DNA from: Pelagibacterium lentulum
GTDB lineage: Bacteria; Pseudomonadota; Alphaproteobacteria; Rhizobiales; Devosiaceae
Assembly: GCF_003992625.1 (NCBI RefSeq)
Contig: NZ_RZMW01000032.1
Location: forward strand, 108,969-172,968
DNA length: 64,000 bases
Direction: 5' to 3'
Positions 44,140 through 53,545 of the stretch are shown in pieces. Within the stretch, counting starts at the first letter, position 1; every line of letters begins with the position of its first letter. Below the pieces are notes generated by a model. It did no database searches, had not been told where the DNA came from, and saw nothing but the letters and a program-made list of their open reading frames with translations. The position numbers and the translations under genes are program-made.

Positions 44140-44847
44140 TTGGAACCGATTCTTGTATATGGCTTCCCCTCAGGAAGCTCCATGGGCCTTGTCGCAGCGC
44201 TCGAATGGCTAGGCAAGCCCTATCGCCTGTGCCGGGTCGATATGATGGGCGAAATGCGTGAGCCCGCTTATACCCGGCTCAACCCCCGCGTTGAAACACC
44301 TGCATTGATTACCGACAAGGGTGACGTCCTGACCGAAACAATGGCCATCGCCCATTGGCTGGCTGCGCGCGACACCGACCGGCGGATCAGCTTTGAACCG
44401 CAATCGCGCGAGGCCGATCGCATGTATCAGCTTTTGGCCTACATCAATACCGGGTTCACCGGCGCTTTCAGCCCGCTCTGGGCCGCCATGGAAATGACCC
44501 CGCCAAATCCGCCCCTGCAAAACGCCTTGCGTGAATGGGGCAGGGAGGGTGTTCTCGAACGCCACGATAAGCTTGAAGCCATGATCGGCAATGATCCTTA
44601 TCTGGTCGGCAAAACGCCCTCGCTCGCCGATGGCGTGCTGATCGGCGTCGCGCGTTGGCTCGATTTCCATGCCGTCGCCGACAAGGCGCGGTGGCCAAAG
44701 CTTGCCACCTTGCGCGAACGGCTCGAAGCCGATCCTGCGGTGATTTACGCCACGGCACTGGAAGAAGGCGAAACGCCAAAAGGGTCCGGCGCCTGCAAGG
44801 GGCATCTGCCTCTGGCCGAGGTCATTGAAAAGTTCGGAAAGTCGTAG
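44140..44847 (+). CDS. Glutathione S-transferase family protein
   Basis: The 235-residue protein begins with a thioredoxin-like domain (ILVYGFPSGSSMGLVAALEWLGKPYRLCRVDM, then the cis-Pro motif RVETPALITDKGDVLTETMAIAHWLA that binds glutathione) and has an all-helical C-terminal domain (GNDPYLVGKTPSLADGVLIG). The usual N-terminal Ser/Tyr/Cys could be one of the Ser residues in PSGSS. It likely conjugates or reduces electrophiles. The start is a TTG with CGGAG before it. It is divergent from an HxlR regulator, suggesting inducible control. Confidence 0.88.
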   Translation: MEPILVYGFPSGSSMGLVAALEWLGKPYRLCRVDMMGEMREPAYTRLNPRVETPALITDKGDVLTETMAIAHWLAARDTDRRISFEPQSREADRMYQLLAYINTGFTGAFSPLWAAMEMTPPNPPLQNALREWGREGVLERHDKLEAMIGNDPYLVGKTPSLADGVLIGVARWLDFHAVADKARWPKLATLRERLEADPAVIYATALEEGETPKGSGACKGHLPLAEVIEKFGKS

Positions 44848-44892
44848 AGCAGCACCGGTGTATGTGCATACTCGTGCCACAAAACACAAACT

Positions 44893-45034
44893 GTCGCCCC
44901 GGCCTTGAGCCTGGGTAAGGTATGCGCACCATTCCCTGTTCTTGCACCAAGCGCCCCTTCTCTGTCATTCGGGCGCTTGTTCACTGAATCCAGAGAGCCG
45001 CAAATCGTGAGCCTTGTGCGCTGGCACAAGGCTC
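44893..45034. repeat. REP-like hairpin array between gst and glyS
   Basis: Three structures occur in 142 bp: a GCCCCGG-CTGGGTAAGGTATGCGCACC unit (44893-44930) that recurs at 63742; an inverted repeat CAAGCGCCC / GGGCGCTTG (44948-44956 and 44971-44979); and a perfect 10-bp stem GAGCCTTGTG / CACAAGGCTC with a 6-base loop (45009-45034). None has a T-run. They may be REP elements or a structured leader of glyS. Confidence 0.55.
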
Positions 45035-45117
45035 CCCAACCTTCACCAATAGACATTTGGGTTTGGCCCTGCTACCCGTTCCGCCCGCATCCTTTTCTCT
45101 CCAAGGCCTGAAAAACC

Positions 45118-47154
45118 ATGCCCGAATTGCTGCTTGAACTGTTTTCCGAGGAAATCCCCGCGCGCCTTCAGCGCCGCGCCGCCGAAGATCTCAAAAAAGC
45201 CGTCACCAACGCATTGGTTGAAAACGGTCTGGTTTACGAAAGCGCTGGTGCTTTTGCGACCCCGCGCCGCCTCGCGCTGACCGTTACGGGTCTGCCTGCC
45301 GGCTCGCCCGATACGCGCGAGGAACGCAAAGGCCCTAAGGTCGGCGCTCCGCAACAGGCAATCGATGGTTTTCTGCGCGGTGCCGGGCTCGACAGCATCG
45401 ATCAAGCCAAAATTCAGTCGGACCCGAAAAAGGGCGATTTTTACGTTGCCGTGATCGAGAAAAAAGGCGCCCCGGCCATCGATATTTTGAAAGATGTGCT
45501 TCCCGGCGCGGTCAAATCCTTCCCATGGGGCAAGCCCATGCGTTGGGGTTCCGGGCGGCTGGAATGGGTGCGCCCGCTGCGCGCTATCACGGCGACCTTT
45601 GGCCCGGACGGCGAAGAACCCGAGATCGTGCCGTTTGAAATCGACGAGATAGCGTCCGCCAATACCACCTACGGCCATCGCTTCATGGCGCCTGAGGCCA
45701 TAAAGGTCCGCCGCTTCGACGATTATGTGCAAGCGCTCGAAAAAGCGCATGTCGTCCTCGATATAGACCGCCGTAAGGACATCATCCGCTCCGACGCCAA
45801 CCAGCTTGCTTTTGCCCAAGGTCTGGAGCTGATCGAGGATGAAGGCCTGCTTGAAGAAGTGGCCGGACTGGTCGAATGGCCGGTCGTGATGATGGGCAGC
45901 TTCGATGAGGCTTTTCTCTCGGTGCCCGAAGAAGCGATCATTGCCACCATCCGCGCCAACCAGAAATGCTTCTGCCTGCGCGACAGCACCACCGGCAAAC
46001 TCGCCAATAAGTTCATCCTCACATCCAACCTCATCGCCGAAGATGACGGCAAGACCATCGTTGCAGGCAATGAGCGCGTGATCCGTGCGCGCCTGTCCGA
46101 TGCCAAATTCTTCTATGAATCCGATCTGGCGACCCCGCTTGCCGATAATCTGCCCAAGCTGGAAAATGTGGTCTTCCACGCCAAGCTGGGCACTCAGGCC
46201 GAGCGCGTCGCCCGCATCGAGAAGCTGGCCGCCGAAATCGCGCCGCTGGTTGGCGCCGATGTCGAAGATGCAAAGCGCGCAGCAAAACTCTCCAAGGCCG
46301 ACCTGCCGACCGGCATGGTTGGCGAGTTCCCCGAATTGCAAGGGCTGATGGGCCGTTATTACGCACTGGCCCAAGGCGAAAAGCCCGAAGTCGCCGCCGC
46401 CATAGAAGAGCACTACAAGCCTCTCGGCCCGTCCGACCGCGTGCCGTCCGATCCGGTTTCCATCGCGGTCGCCCTGGCCGACAAGCTCGATATTCTGACC
46501 GGCTTCTGGGCCATCGATGAAAAGCCCACCGGCTCCAAGGACCCTTACGCCCTGCGCCGCGCCGCGCTGGGGGTGATCCGGTTGATTGCAGATAATGGCT
46601 TGCGTTTAAGCCTCGGGAAATTCGTCTCCGACAAGGACCTCCTCTCCTTTTTCCATGACCGGTTGAAAGTCTCGCTCCGCGATGCGGGCGCGCGGCACGA
46701 TCTTGTCGATGCCGTGATTTCAGCCGATAGCGACGACATTTTGCAGATCGTCAACCGCGTGAACGCCCTCGGCTCCCTGCTTGCAGCCGAAGACGGCATT
46801 GCCCTGCTGGCCGGCTATAAGCGCGCGGTCAATATCCTTGTCGCCGAGGAGAAAAAAGACGGCAAGGCCTATACCGGCGACCTCGATAACGCGGCCTTGA
46901 CGCTGTCTGAAGAGCAGGTGCTGTCCGCCGCTATCGATCTCGCCGCCACGGACGTTTCCGCCCGGCTCGAAGCCGACGATTACGCTGGCGCTATCGCTTC
47001 GCTGGCCTCTTTGCGGGAGCCGGTCGATGCCTTCTTTGAAAAGGTTCTGGTCAATGACGATGACCCGGCCATTCGCACCAATCGCCTGAACCTTCTGGCC
47101 CGGCTGCGCGACACCATGCACCTTGTTGCCGATTTCGGTAAGGTCGCAGGGTAG
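45118..47154 (+). CDS. glyS: Glycyl-tRNA synthetase beta subunit
   Basis: The 678-residue beta subunit has the N-terminal [22 protein letters not shown] block, the central [21 protein letters not shown] motif, and a C-terminal helical tRNA-binding part ([28 protein letters not shown]). It binds tRNA-Gly for the alpha subunit glyQ, which is 6 kb away at 38165 on the other strand. A strong terminator follows. Length is close to the 690-700 usual for the family. Confidence 0.96.
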   Translation: MPELLLELFSEEIPARLQRRAAEDLKKAVTNALVENGLVYESAGAFATPRRLALTVTGLPAGSPDTREERKGPKVGAPQQAIDGFLRGAGLDSIDQAKIQSDPKKGDFYVAVIEKKGAPAIDILKDVLPGAVKSFPWGKPMRWGSGRLEWVRPLRAITATFGPDGEEPEIVPFEIDEIASANTTYGHRFMAPEAIKVRRFDDYVQALEKAHVVLDIDRRKDIIRSDANQLAFAQGLELIEDEGLLEEVAGLVEWPVVMMGSFDEAFLSVPEEAIIATIRANQKCFCLRDSTTGKLANKFILTSNLIAEDDGKTIVAGNERVIRARLSDAKFFYESDLATPLADNLPKLENVVFHAKLGTQAERVARIEKLAAEIAPLVGADVEDAKRAAKLSKADLPTGMVGEFPELQGLMGRYYALAQGEKPEVAAAIEEHYKPLGPSDRVPSDPVSIAVALADKLDILTGFWAIDEKPTGSKDPYALRRAALGVIRLIADNGLRLSLGKFVSDKDLLSFFHDRLKVSLRDAGARHDLVDAVISADSDDILQIVNRVNALGSLLAAEDGIALLAGYKRAVNILVAEEKKDGKAYTGDLDNAALTLSEEQVLSAAIDLAATDVSARLEADDYAGAIASLASLREPVDAFFEKVLVNDDDPAIRTNRLNLLARLRDTMHLVADFGKVAG

Positions 47155-47198
47155 GGCGCCATTCTCTCCAGCCCTGCAAAATGTTGGTAGATTTCCCG

Positions 47199-47224
47199 CC
47201 CCGGCGTTCTCGCCGGGGTTTTTT
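47199..47224 (+). terminator. Intrinsic terminator of glyS
   Basis: An 8-bp stem CCCCGGCG (47199-47206) and CGCCGGGG (47211-47218) with a 4-base loop is followed by six T residues, 45 bp after the glyS stop. Confidence 0.92.
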
Positions 47225-47230
47225 GCCCGC

Positions 47231-47265
47231 TTGACACTTGGTCAATCTGTTTATAGCTATATAGT
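47231..47265 (+). promoter_or_regulatory. Promoter and palindrome upstream of the SRPBCC gene
   Basis: TTGACA (47231-47236) is followed after 15 bp by TATAGC, and the perfect palindrome TATAGCTATA (47252-47261) covers the likely -10 region. The segment is strikingly AT-rich compared with its surroundings. A repressor, perhaps ArsR-type as in many SRPBCC operons, may bind here, but no such gene is adjacent. Confidence 0.4.
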
Positions 47266-47299
47266 TATTAAATGCATTGGTTATGAAAGGGGCTCTATC

Positions 47300-47803
47300 G
47301 TGCCTGCACCCGTTAAGGTCGAAACACCCAATGATCGCGATATCGTGGTCACGCGCGTTTTCGCGGCCCCTGCCGATCTGATTTTCAAATGCCACACCGT
47401 GCCTGAATATGTGCAGTCCTGGATGCTTGGGCCCGATGGCTGGCATATGCCGGTCTGCGAAATCGACCTGCGCGTAGGCGGTGGCTATCACTTTGTCTGG
47501 CGCGAGAACGATGCCGACAACCAGTTCGGAGCGCGAGGCCAGTATCGCGAGATCAAAGCGCCCGAATACATCGTAAACACCGAGCGCATGTACGGCTTTC
47601 CCGGCGCGGTCGATGGTCCCGATGGTGAAGCGCTCAACACCTTGAGCCTGGTCGAAAAGGACGGCAAGACCACGCTGACCACCACCATCCGCTTTGCCAA
47701 TTCCAACGTCCGTGACGGCGCGCTTGCCAGCGGTATGGCCGATGGCATGAACCAGAGCTACGATCGAATGGAAAAGTTCATTTCAGAGAAACTGGCGAAA
47801 TAA
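47300..47803 (+). CDS. SRPBCC/AHSA1-domain protein
   Basis: The 167-residue protein is a single Bet v1-like domain of the AHSA1/CalC type: DIVVTRVFAAPADLIFKCHTVPEYVQSWMLGPDGW at the start, the sheet IDLRVGGGYHFVWRENDADNQFGARGQYREI and the C-terminal helix GMNQSYDRMEKFI. The start is GTG 47300, with AAGGGG as ribosome site; an open frame back to 47123 covers the glyS terminator and is not used. The ligand is unknown. Members often sit with an ArsR regulator, which is not present here. Confidence 0.9.
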   Translation: MPAPVKVETPNDRDIVVTRVFAAPADLIFKCHTVPEYVQSWMLGPDGWHMPVCEIDLRVGGGYHFVWRENDADNQFGARGQYREIKAPEYIVNTERMYGFPGAVDGPDGEALNTLSLVEKDGKTTLTTTIRFANSNVRDGALASGMADGMNQSYDRMEKFISEKLAK

Positions 47804-47822
47804 ACAAAGGCGCGGGCAGGCT

Positions 47823-48278
47823 TCACTTGGCCTTCCCGTTGCTCTTGAAAGGCGCCATGCCCTCGTTAGCCAGCCGGTCGGCGCGCTCATTGAGTTCGTC
47901 GCCCGCATGGCCCTTGACCCAGTGCCATGAGATGTCATGGCGCTTGACGGCCTCATCGAGCGCCTGCCAAAGCTCGACATTCTTGACCGGCTTTTTGGCG
48001 GCGGTTTTCCAGCCGTTCTTCTTCCAGCCAAATAGCCAGCCACCAATGCCGTTTTTCACGTACTGACTGTCGGTATAAAGCTCCACCTTGCACGGGCGCT
48101 TGAGCGCATTGAGTGCTTCGATTGCGGCCGTAAGCTCCATCTGGTTATTGGTCGTCAGCGCGGCGCCGCCTTTGAGTTCCTTGACAGTACCGCCATATTG
48201 CAGCACTGCGCCCCAACCGCCGGGGCCGGGATTGCCCGAGCAGGCCCCGTCCGTATGGATGATGACGTTTTGGCTCAT
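47823..48278 (-). CDS. rnhA: Ribonuclease HI
   Basis: The 151-residue nuclease has the catalytic set: Asp in [12 protein letters not shown], Glu in [11 protein letters not shown], Asp in [11 protein letters not shown] and Asp in [11 protein letters not shown], plus the [14 protein letters not shown] loop with the conserved His. It degrades the RNA strand of RNA-DNA hybrids. Its start overlaps the ispH stop by 4 bp (ATGA). Together with rnhB at 23765 the window holds both RNase H genes. Confidence 0.96.
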   Translation of the reverse strand: MSQNVIIHTDGACSGNPGPGGWGAVLQYGGTVKELKGGAALTTNNQMELTAAIEALNALKRPCKVELYTDSQYVKNGIGGWLFGWKKNGWKTAAKKPVKNVELWQALDEAVKRHDISWHWVKGHAGDELNERADRLANEGMAPFKSNGKAK

Positions 48279-49276
48279 GCGTGTCCCGACGCCACCTCGA
48301 GTTCGCGCAGAATGCGCGGAATGTTGAAGGCGATATTTTCTTCTGCGGTCACGGCGATTTCCACATTCACCTCAAATCGCGCGGCAAAAGCGTCGATCAC
48401 TTCTTCCACCAATGCCTCAGGCGCCGAAGCACCGGCGGAAATGCCGAGCGAAGAGATGCCCTCGAAAAGCGTCCAGTCAATATCTTTGGCGCGCTGCACC
48501 AGCACTGAAACCTTGCAGCCCGCACGTTCCCCGACTTCCACGAGACGCATGGAATTGGAAGAATTGGGCGCCCCGACAACGATCATGGCGTCAACTTGCG
48601 GCGCGACCTTCTTGACTGCTTCCTGCCGGTTGGTGGTGGCGTAGCAGATGTCTTCCTTATGGGGCACGGCAATGGAAGGGAACCGGCTCTTGAGCACCAG
48701 AACGATGGCGCTTGTATCGTCCACCGAAAGCGTTGTCTGGGTCACGAGCGCCAGATTGTTGGGATCGCGCGGCGTGAACGCCTCGGCATCGTCGACGGTC
48801 TCCACAAGGCTGATCTTGCCCGGCGGCAACTGGCCCATCGTGCCGATAACTTCGGGATGCCCCTTATGCCCGATCAGAACGATGTCCCGGCCATCCTCGG
48901 CATGACGCTGGGCTTCCACATGCACCTTGGTGACAAGCGGGCAGGTGGCATCGAGATAGAACATGTTGCGCGCCTTGGCTTCGGCTGGCACGGACCGGGC
49001 AACCCCGTGAGCGGAAAAGATCACCGGGGCGTCAATATCCTTTTCTGGAATTTCGTCCAGTTCTTCAACGAAAACAGCGCCCTTGGCGCGCAGCCCGTCC
49101 ACCACATATTTGTTATGCACGATCTCATGGCGCACATAGACCGGCGCGCCATATTTCTTGAGCGCTAGATCGACGATCTGAATGGCACGATCCACCCCGG
49201 CGCAAAATCCACGCGGGGCGCAAAGCAGGATATCGAGTTTGGGCTTGTCGGTCATGTCCATCACATGCTGTTTCAT
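48275..49276 (-). CDS. ispH: 4-hydroxy-3-methylbut-2-enyl diphosphate reductase
   Basis: The enzyme makes IPP and DMAPP in the last step of the non-mevalonate pathway. Three conserved cluster cysteines occur: in [14 protein letters not shown], in [11 protein letters not shown] and in [14 protein letters not shown], together with the catalytic Glu region [17 protein letters not shown]. Start codons at 49276 and 49255 are both possible; I use 49276, leaving a poorly conserved 7-residue extension (MKQHVMD). It is coupled to rnhA. ispE, ispB and ispH in the window are on separate transcripts. Confidence 0.95.
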   Translation of the reverse strand: MKQHVMDMTDKPKLDILLCAPRGFCAGVDRAIQIVDLALKKYGAPVYVRHEIVHNKYVVDGLRAKGAVFVEELDEIPEKDIDAPVIFSAHGVARSVPAEAKARNMFYLDATCPLVTKVHVEAQRHAEDGRDIVLIGHKGHPEVIGTMGQLPPGKISLVETVDDAEAFTPRDPNNLALVTQTTLSVDDTSAIVLVLKSRFPSIAVPHKEDICYATTNRQEAVKKVAPQVDAMIVVGAPNSSNSMRLVEVGERAGCKVSVLVQRAKDIDWTLFEGISSLGISAGASAPEALVEEVIDAFAARFEVNVEIAVTAEENIAFNIPRILRELEVASGHA

Positions 49277-49335
49277 CGTGCCCAAGTCAAGCCATGTTCA
49301 TGTGACCAAAGGCGCAGTGAAAGCCCTGTTGCCGT

Positions 49336-51663
49336 ATGGCACTAGCATGGGCAATATGGGCGTTGAATCAATTGGGACTTTATTTCGTGGCGGCTTCCCG
49401 GCTCATGTTTGCGATTGCGCCTGCACAGGGCAAGCCATTGCTCAGCAAGGCTCAGGCGAGCCTGCTCGTGGGCAAGGCCCGGTGGATACATGCTGTCGCC
49501 GAACGTGGCTTGCCAGTCGCGCCCACAATCGTCATTACGCGTGCGGCGTGGGAAGAGTTGCAGCAAGAGCGTAGCAATGGCGGCGATACCTTGCGTCGCG
49601 TCTGGGTCGCAACGCTCTTCAAGCTGGTCAAACCGGGCACGACCCCGCCTGAACTCGTGGTGCGCACCTCGGCCAACAAGCATATTGCCGGCCTGCAATC
49701 GGCCCGCGTCGGGCTGGCGGCGCCAGGCAAGGAGATGGATGCTGTCGATCCCCAGCGCCCGATGGGCAAGGCCATTCAGGCAGCCTTTGCATCCTACGGC
49801 CCCGAAAATGCCGGTTGGGCCGGTGATGCCGAGATTGAGCGCCGCCGCAACGAACTGGTCATCGTACAAGCGATGGCAGATGGAACAATCGAGCAGTTTT
49901 TGTCGCGCAATCTTGTGACCGGCGGTTTTGGGCCGGTGCCGATGCAGGGCGCCAAACTGCCTCGATTGCCCGATATAGAGCCACTCATCGAAACCCTCGA
50001 CGCCGTTTCGGGTCAGCACATGGCGGTGCTCGTAGCCATCAAGCCCAATGAAGCGCAGTTTCTCTCCGCGCGGCCAGTCGAAGTCAGCGCAGGCGCCCAA
50101 CTCGAAGCCGCGGTTGATCGGGTCGAGCGCAAAATCTGGACGCCTGCACAGGCCGTAAAACACTTCGATTCAACACAATTGCCGCAATTGCTGCACCCGC
50201 GACTGGCCACGCGCTCCGATGCCGAACCGGTCGGCGTTGGTCTTGGCGTTTCGCCAGGCGCTGCAAGCGGTGAGATCGTTTTTACCGCAGAGGATGCCGC
50301 GCGCTGCCGGGCGCGTGGGCGCCACTGCATACTCGTTGTCATGGAAACAGGTCCGGGCGATATCGAGGGCATGAAGGCAGCGACGGGCTTTGTCACCGCC
50401 CGCGGCGGCATGACCAGCCATGCGGCGGTCGTCGCGCGCATTACCGGCAAGCCCTGCGTTGCTGCACTGCGCTCGCTTCAGATCGATCCGGTCAATGGCG
50501 TCTGCAAGATCGGTGATCGCAAATTTGCCGCCGGTGAGCGCATAACCATCGATGGCAATGAAGGGCTGATCTATGAGGGCGCGCTTGCTCTTTCGCGTCC
50601 ACATATCGGCGGCGCACTCTCCCGCTTGCTCGACTGGGCCGACGATAGCCGCACTATTGCCGTAAGGACCAATGCGGAAACCATAGAAGCGGCGCGCACG
50701 GCATTGAGTTTCGGCGCTGAGGGCATCGGGCTCGCGCGCTCCGAGCACATGTTTTTCTCCGCCGAACGCATGATTGCGCTGCGTCGCCTCATCCTCTCGG
50801 AAAATGAGCATGACCGCGCGACTGCGCTGGAGGGGCTTGTGGACTATCAGGCGGCAGACTATGCGGCGCTGTTTGCGACAATGCAGAACAAGCCGGTCAA
50901 TGTGCGCCTGTTCGATCCGCCACTGCATGAGTTTTTGCCGCGCAGCGATGAAGACATAGAAGATACGGCCGCTTCGCTCGGCCTGTCGGTAAAGGCGCTC
51001 AAGGCGCGGCTGCAACGGCTCAGCGAGGTCAATCCGATGCTCGGCCACCGCGGATGCCGCCTTGTCATTACCTATCCGGAAATTCTCGCCATGCAGATCC
51101 GGGCACTCGTCGCCGGTGTCGAAACGGCGATGGATAATCAGGATTTGCCGGTTAACCTTGAGATCATGGTGCCCTTTGTGACCTCGGCGCGTGAAGTGTC
51201 CTGGGTCAAGTCGCGGGTGAACGAATATATCGGCAATGCCGAGATTTTTCAGCGCGGAGCAAATGTCGCCTTCGGCACGATGATCGAGTTGCCAAGGGCC
51301 TGTCTTCGCGCCGGAGACATCGCAAAGGAAGTGGATTTCTTCTCGTTCGGCACAAACGATCTCACGCAAACGACCTATGGCATTTCGCGCGACGATGCTC
51401 CAGCCTTCCTTGCCTCATACCATCGCAAGGCGCTTTACGATGTCGATCCCTTTGTCACCATCGACCAGCGTGGCGTTGGTGAACTGATTGCCCTGGCAAT
51501 CGAACGGGGCAGGGCGGTCAATCCGCACCTGAAAGTCGGCATATGCGGTGAGCACGCAGGCGACCCCACATCGCTGCGCTTTTTCGCGGGCCTTGACATC
51601 GATTATGTGAGTTGCTCGCCTTATCGTGTGCCCGTGGCACGCATGGTGCTTGCTCAATCTTGA
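49336..51663 (+). CDS. PPDK-like PEP-utilising protein with shortened ATP-grasp half
   Basis: The 775-residue protein has the central phospho-histidine domain TARGGMTSHAAVVAR with catalytic His362 and a C-terminal TIM-barrel domain with FGTNDLTQTTYG and Cys737 in GICGEHAG, both standard for pyruvate phosphate dikinase. In the Clostridium symbiosum enzyme (874 residues) the His is 455 and the Cys 831, so the two shifts are 93 and 94 residues: the shortening is all at the N-terminus. Of the ATP-grasp half, ELVVRTSANKH remains but the GMMDT loop is not seen. It may not use ATP as usual. The role is uncertain. Confidence 0.85.
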   Translation: MALAWAIWALNQLGLYFVAASRLMFAIAPAQGKPLLSKAQASLLVGKARWIHAVAERGLPVAPTIVITRAAWEELQQERSNGGDTLRRVWVATLFKLVKPGTTPPELVVRTSANKHIAGLQSARVGLAAPGKEMDAVDPQRPMGKAIQAAFASYGPENAGWAGDAEIERRRNELVIVQAMADGTIEQFLSRNLVTGGFGPVPMQGAKLPRLPDIEPLIETLDAVSGQHMAVLVAIKPNEAQFLSARPVEVSAGAQLEAAVDRVERKIWTPAQAVKHFDSTQLPQLLHPRLATRSDAEPVGVGLGVSPGAASGEIVFTAEDAARCRARGRHCILVVMETGPGDIEGMKAATGFVTARGGMTSHAAVVARITGKPCVAALRSLQIDPVNGVCKIGDRKFAAGERITIDGNEGLIYEGALALSRPHIGGALSRLLDWADDSRTIAVRTNAETIEAARTALSFGAEGIGLARSEHMFFSAERMIALRRLILSENEHDRATALEGLVDYQAADYAALFATMQNKPVNVRLFDPPLHEFLPRSDEDIEDTAASLGLSVKALKARLQRLSEVNPMLGHRGCRLVITYPEILAMQIRALVAGVETAMDNQDLPVNLEIMVPFVTSAREVSWVKSRVNEYIGNAEIFQRGANVAFGTMIELPRACLRAGDIAKEVDFFSFGTNDLTQTTYGISRDDAPAFLASYHRKALYDVDPFVTIDQRGVGELIALAIERGRAVNPHLKVGICGEHAGDPTSLRFFAGLDIDYVSCSPYRVPVARMVLAQS

Positions 51664-51754
51664 ATGATACAAGGCCAATTTACGGCCCCAAATTAATCCC
51701 TTCAGCGCCTGAATGCGAACTCTTGTCCGCCATTTTGCTGATGTTTACCGCTTG

Positions 51755-51764
51755 CTAACCCTAA
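51755..51764 (+). promoter_or_regulatory. CTAACCCTAA motif upstream of the SleB-type gene
   Basis: The same 10-mer as the copy next to ccrM lies 148 bp before the cell-wall hydrolase start. A CtrA link is possible but weak. Confidence 0.25.
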
Positions 51765-51912
51765 TGACCGATCATCCAAATCGATGGCATTTGATCATGC
51801 TTGTGTCGATTTGAGACAGATACATGCATCGATCCGCCTTTGCAGGCTCTGAGTATCTGGGGCCTGAGAGAGTGTGCCGCATGATGTGTGAAGTGTAGAG
51901 TTGGCGTAGAGT

Positions 51913-52980
51913 ATGGCGTACCGGTCCCATCCGGTGCGGTCCCGCAAGGGCCGCGCATCGACTGTTCTTGCACGGGCAATGGCCGGGCTGACCTTAAGTG
52001 TCTGCGCCTGGGCTGCGCTGGTCGGCGAGACGGGCGGTTATAGAGCGCTCGATCCGGCAAGCGAAATTCCTGCTGTGCCGATAGCTGCTCTGCATTTTGA
52101 GGCCAATGAGCCCGTCATTACCGGATCGGTGAGCAGCCTGTTTGACGCCCCAATATTCTCCGGTCCGAATCGCACCGATAAAACCGGTCGTGCGCGTCCC
52201 GAAACCGACATTGTGACATTCGCCCAATCCTTTGACGCTGTGCGCCTGTCTATCGCCGAGCGCCGCGCCAACGGCGATCCGCTGACAACGATGCAGTCTG
52301 ACGTGATGGTTGCGGATGCGGCATCCGGGGGCGCGGAAGATGGTCCGCGCATTTCGGTTGCGTCGGTCAATACGAACTTTGCAGGAGTGGAAGGCCTGCG
52401 CGCTATCGACGCGCTTTCTGCCCCCGATGCCGATCCATCGATCCCGCGTCCGGCATCGGTTCCCGATACACTTGCCTATGCGCGGGCCAATACACCCGAG
52501 ACCGACTTTACCCCCCAGCATCAATATTCCGAACGCGAACAATGGTGTCTGGCAACCGGCATCTATTTTGAGGCGCGGGGCGAGAGCTATCGCGGGCAGG
52601 TCGCGGTCGCTCAGGTCATCATGAACCGCGTCGAGCATCAGAACTATCCCAACACCATTTGCGGCGTGGTCTATCAGAACCAGCATCGGCGCAACGCCTG
52701 CCAATTCTCATTTGCCTGTGACGGCAAAACCAACGTGAACCGGACGCCGGAAGTCGCCGCTTGGGCGCGCGCCCAGGAAATCACCCAGACAGTATTGAAT
52801 GGCGAGATTTATCTGACCGAAGTGGCCGATGCGACCCATTATCACGCCACCTATGTCCGTCCAGCCTGGGCGCGAAACATGGATCGGCTCACCCAGATTG
52901 GCATGCATATCTTCTATCGCTTCAAGCCAGGCTGGCGCTTCGGCTCGGTAGAAGGCGACTGGACAAGTTCTAACGGGTGA
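51913..52980 (+). CDS. SleB-type cell wall hydrolase
   Basis: The 355-residue protein has an N-terminal membrane anchor or signal (ARAMAGLTLSVCAWAALV, about 20-40), a Ser/Ala-rich linker (about 60-195) and a C-terminal SleB/hydrolase_2 domain (200-340) with EREQWCLATGIYFEARGESYRGQVAVAQVIMNRV, in which the Glu in YFEARGE is the likely catalytic residue, and ICGVVYQNQHRRNACQFSFACDGK. It should cleave peptidoglycan glycan strands. The start follows a 250-bp gap with a CTAACCCTAA motif. It overlaps the convergent unknown gene by 11 bp. Confidence 0.92.
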   Translation: MAYRSHPVRSRKGRASTVLARAMAGLTLSVCAWAALVGETGGYRALDPASEIPAVPIAALHFEANEPVITGSVSSLFDAPIFSGPNRTDKTGRARPETDIVTFAQSFDAVRLSIAERRANGDPLTTMQSDVMVADAASGGAEDGPRISVASVNTNFAGVEGLRAIDALSAPDADPSIPRPASVPDTLAYARANTPETDFTPQHQYSEREQWCLATGIYFEARGESYRGQVAVAQVIMNRVEHQNYPNTICGVVYQNQHRRNACQFSFACDGKTNVNRTPEVAAWARAQEITQTVLNGEIYLTEVADATHYHATYVRPAWARNMDRLTQIGMHIFYRFKPGWRFGSVEGDWTSSNG

Positions 52981-53518
52981 CGTTGCAGGCGATAAAACTG
53001 CCGCCGGTAATGCAGGATCGAACGCCGGTCGGACGGATTTGCGTGTAGCTGTACCCGCCCGATGGGCGGCGCGAAATATGCATCATTGAGACGCCGGCCG
53101 GTCCCATCCCGTCATAGTTGCGGATAACGCCCAGCGGGAACGCGAACCATGTCGGCGGCAGCTCGTCCACCTCTATGCCCGGATAGAGCACATGGGGCGA
53201 AACCATGCCGTCGCTTGAGTAAGTGCCCGTGGAGGTGGTCGCGATGTTCACCTCCGTGACCCTGCCATAGCCAACCTTGCGCACCGTCGACGACGTGATT
53301 GGATCGAGCGATACCCAATCCGCCGCTGTCACCTCATATCGGCGATCGTCGAACTTCACGAGCGTTGAAAGCGGTGCCGCGCCAAAGCTGGGAAGAAAGC
53401 CATCCGCTCGCGCCTGACTGGCGCCAATGGCCGCCAGACAAAAAAGGCCGAACGCAACCGAAAGCCGAATAAGCGGTGAAATCCGTGACATTGTTGGCGG
53501 TTGGCGGCGTCCCGGCAT
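52970..53518 (-). CDS. Secreted protein of unknown function
   Basis: The 182-residue product has a signal peptide (SRISPLIRLSVAFGLFCLAAIGASQARA, cleavage near 37) and a beta-rich mature part (STLVKFDDRRYEVTAADW, HVLYPGIEVDELPPTWFAFPLG) with two Cys near the end (RSCITGGSFIACNV) that may form a disulfide. I do not recognise the family. The first ATG is at 53518; ATG 53491 is possible. It overlaps the cell-wall hydrolase by 11 bp in convergent orientation. An AT-rich region with GTTAAC sites lies upstream. Confidence 0.75.
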   Translation of the reverse strand: MPGRRQPPTMSRISPLIRLSVAFGLFCLAAIGASQARADGFLPSFGAAPLSTLVKFDDRRYEVTAADWVSLDPITSSTVRKVGYGRVTEVNIATTSTGTYSSDGMVSPHVLYPGIEVDELPPTWFAFPLGVIRNYDGMGPAGVSMMHISRRPSGGYSYTQIRPTGVRSCITGGSFIACNVTR

Positions 53519-53545
53519 GATCCGAACTCACAATTGCTCCGTGTG

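Noticed and set aside
45043..46413. 456-codon minus-strand frame inside glyS
   Set aside because: It is an antisense shadow of glyS and has no domain.
50170..51369. 399-codon minus-strand frame in the PPDK-like gene
   Set aside because: It is an antisense frame with no supporting motif.
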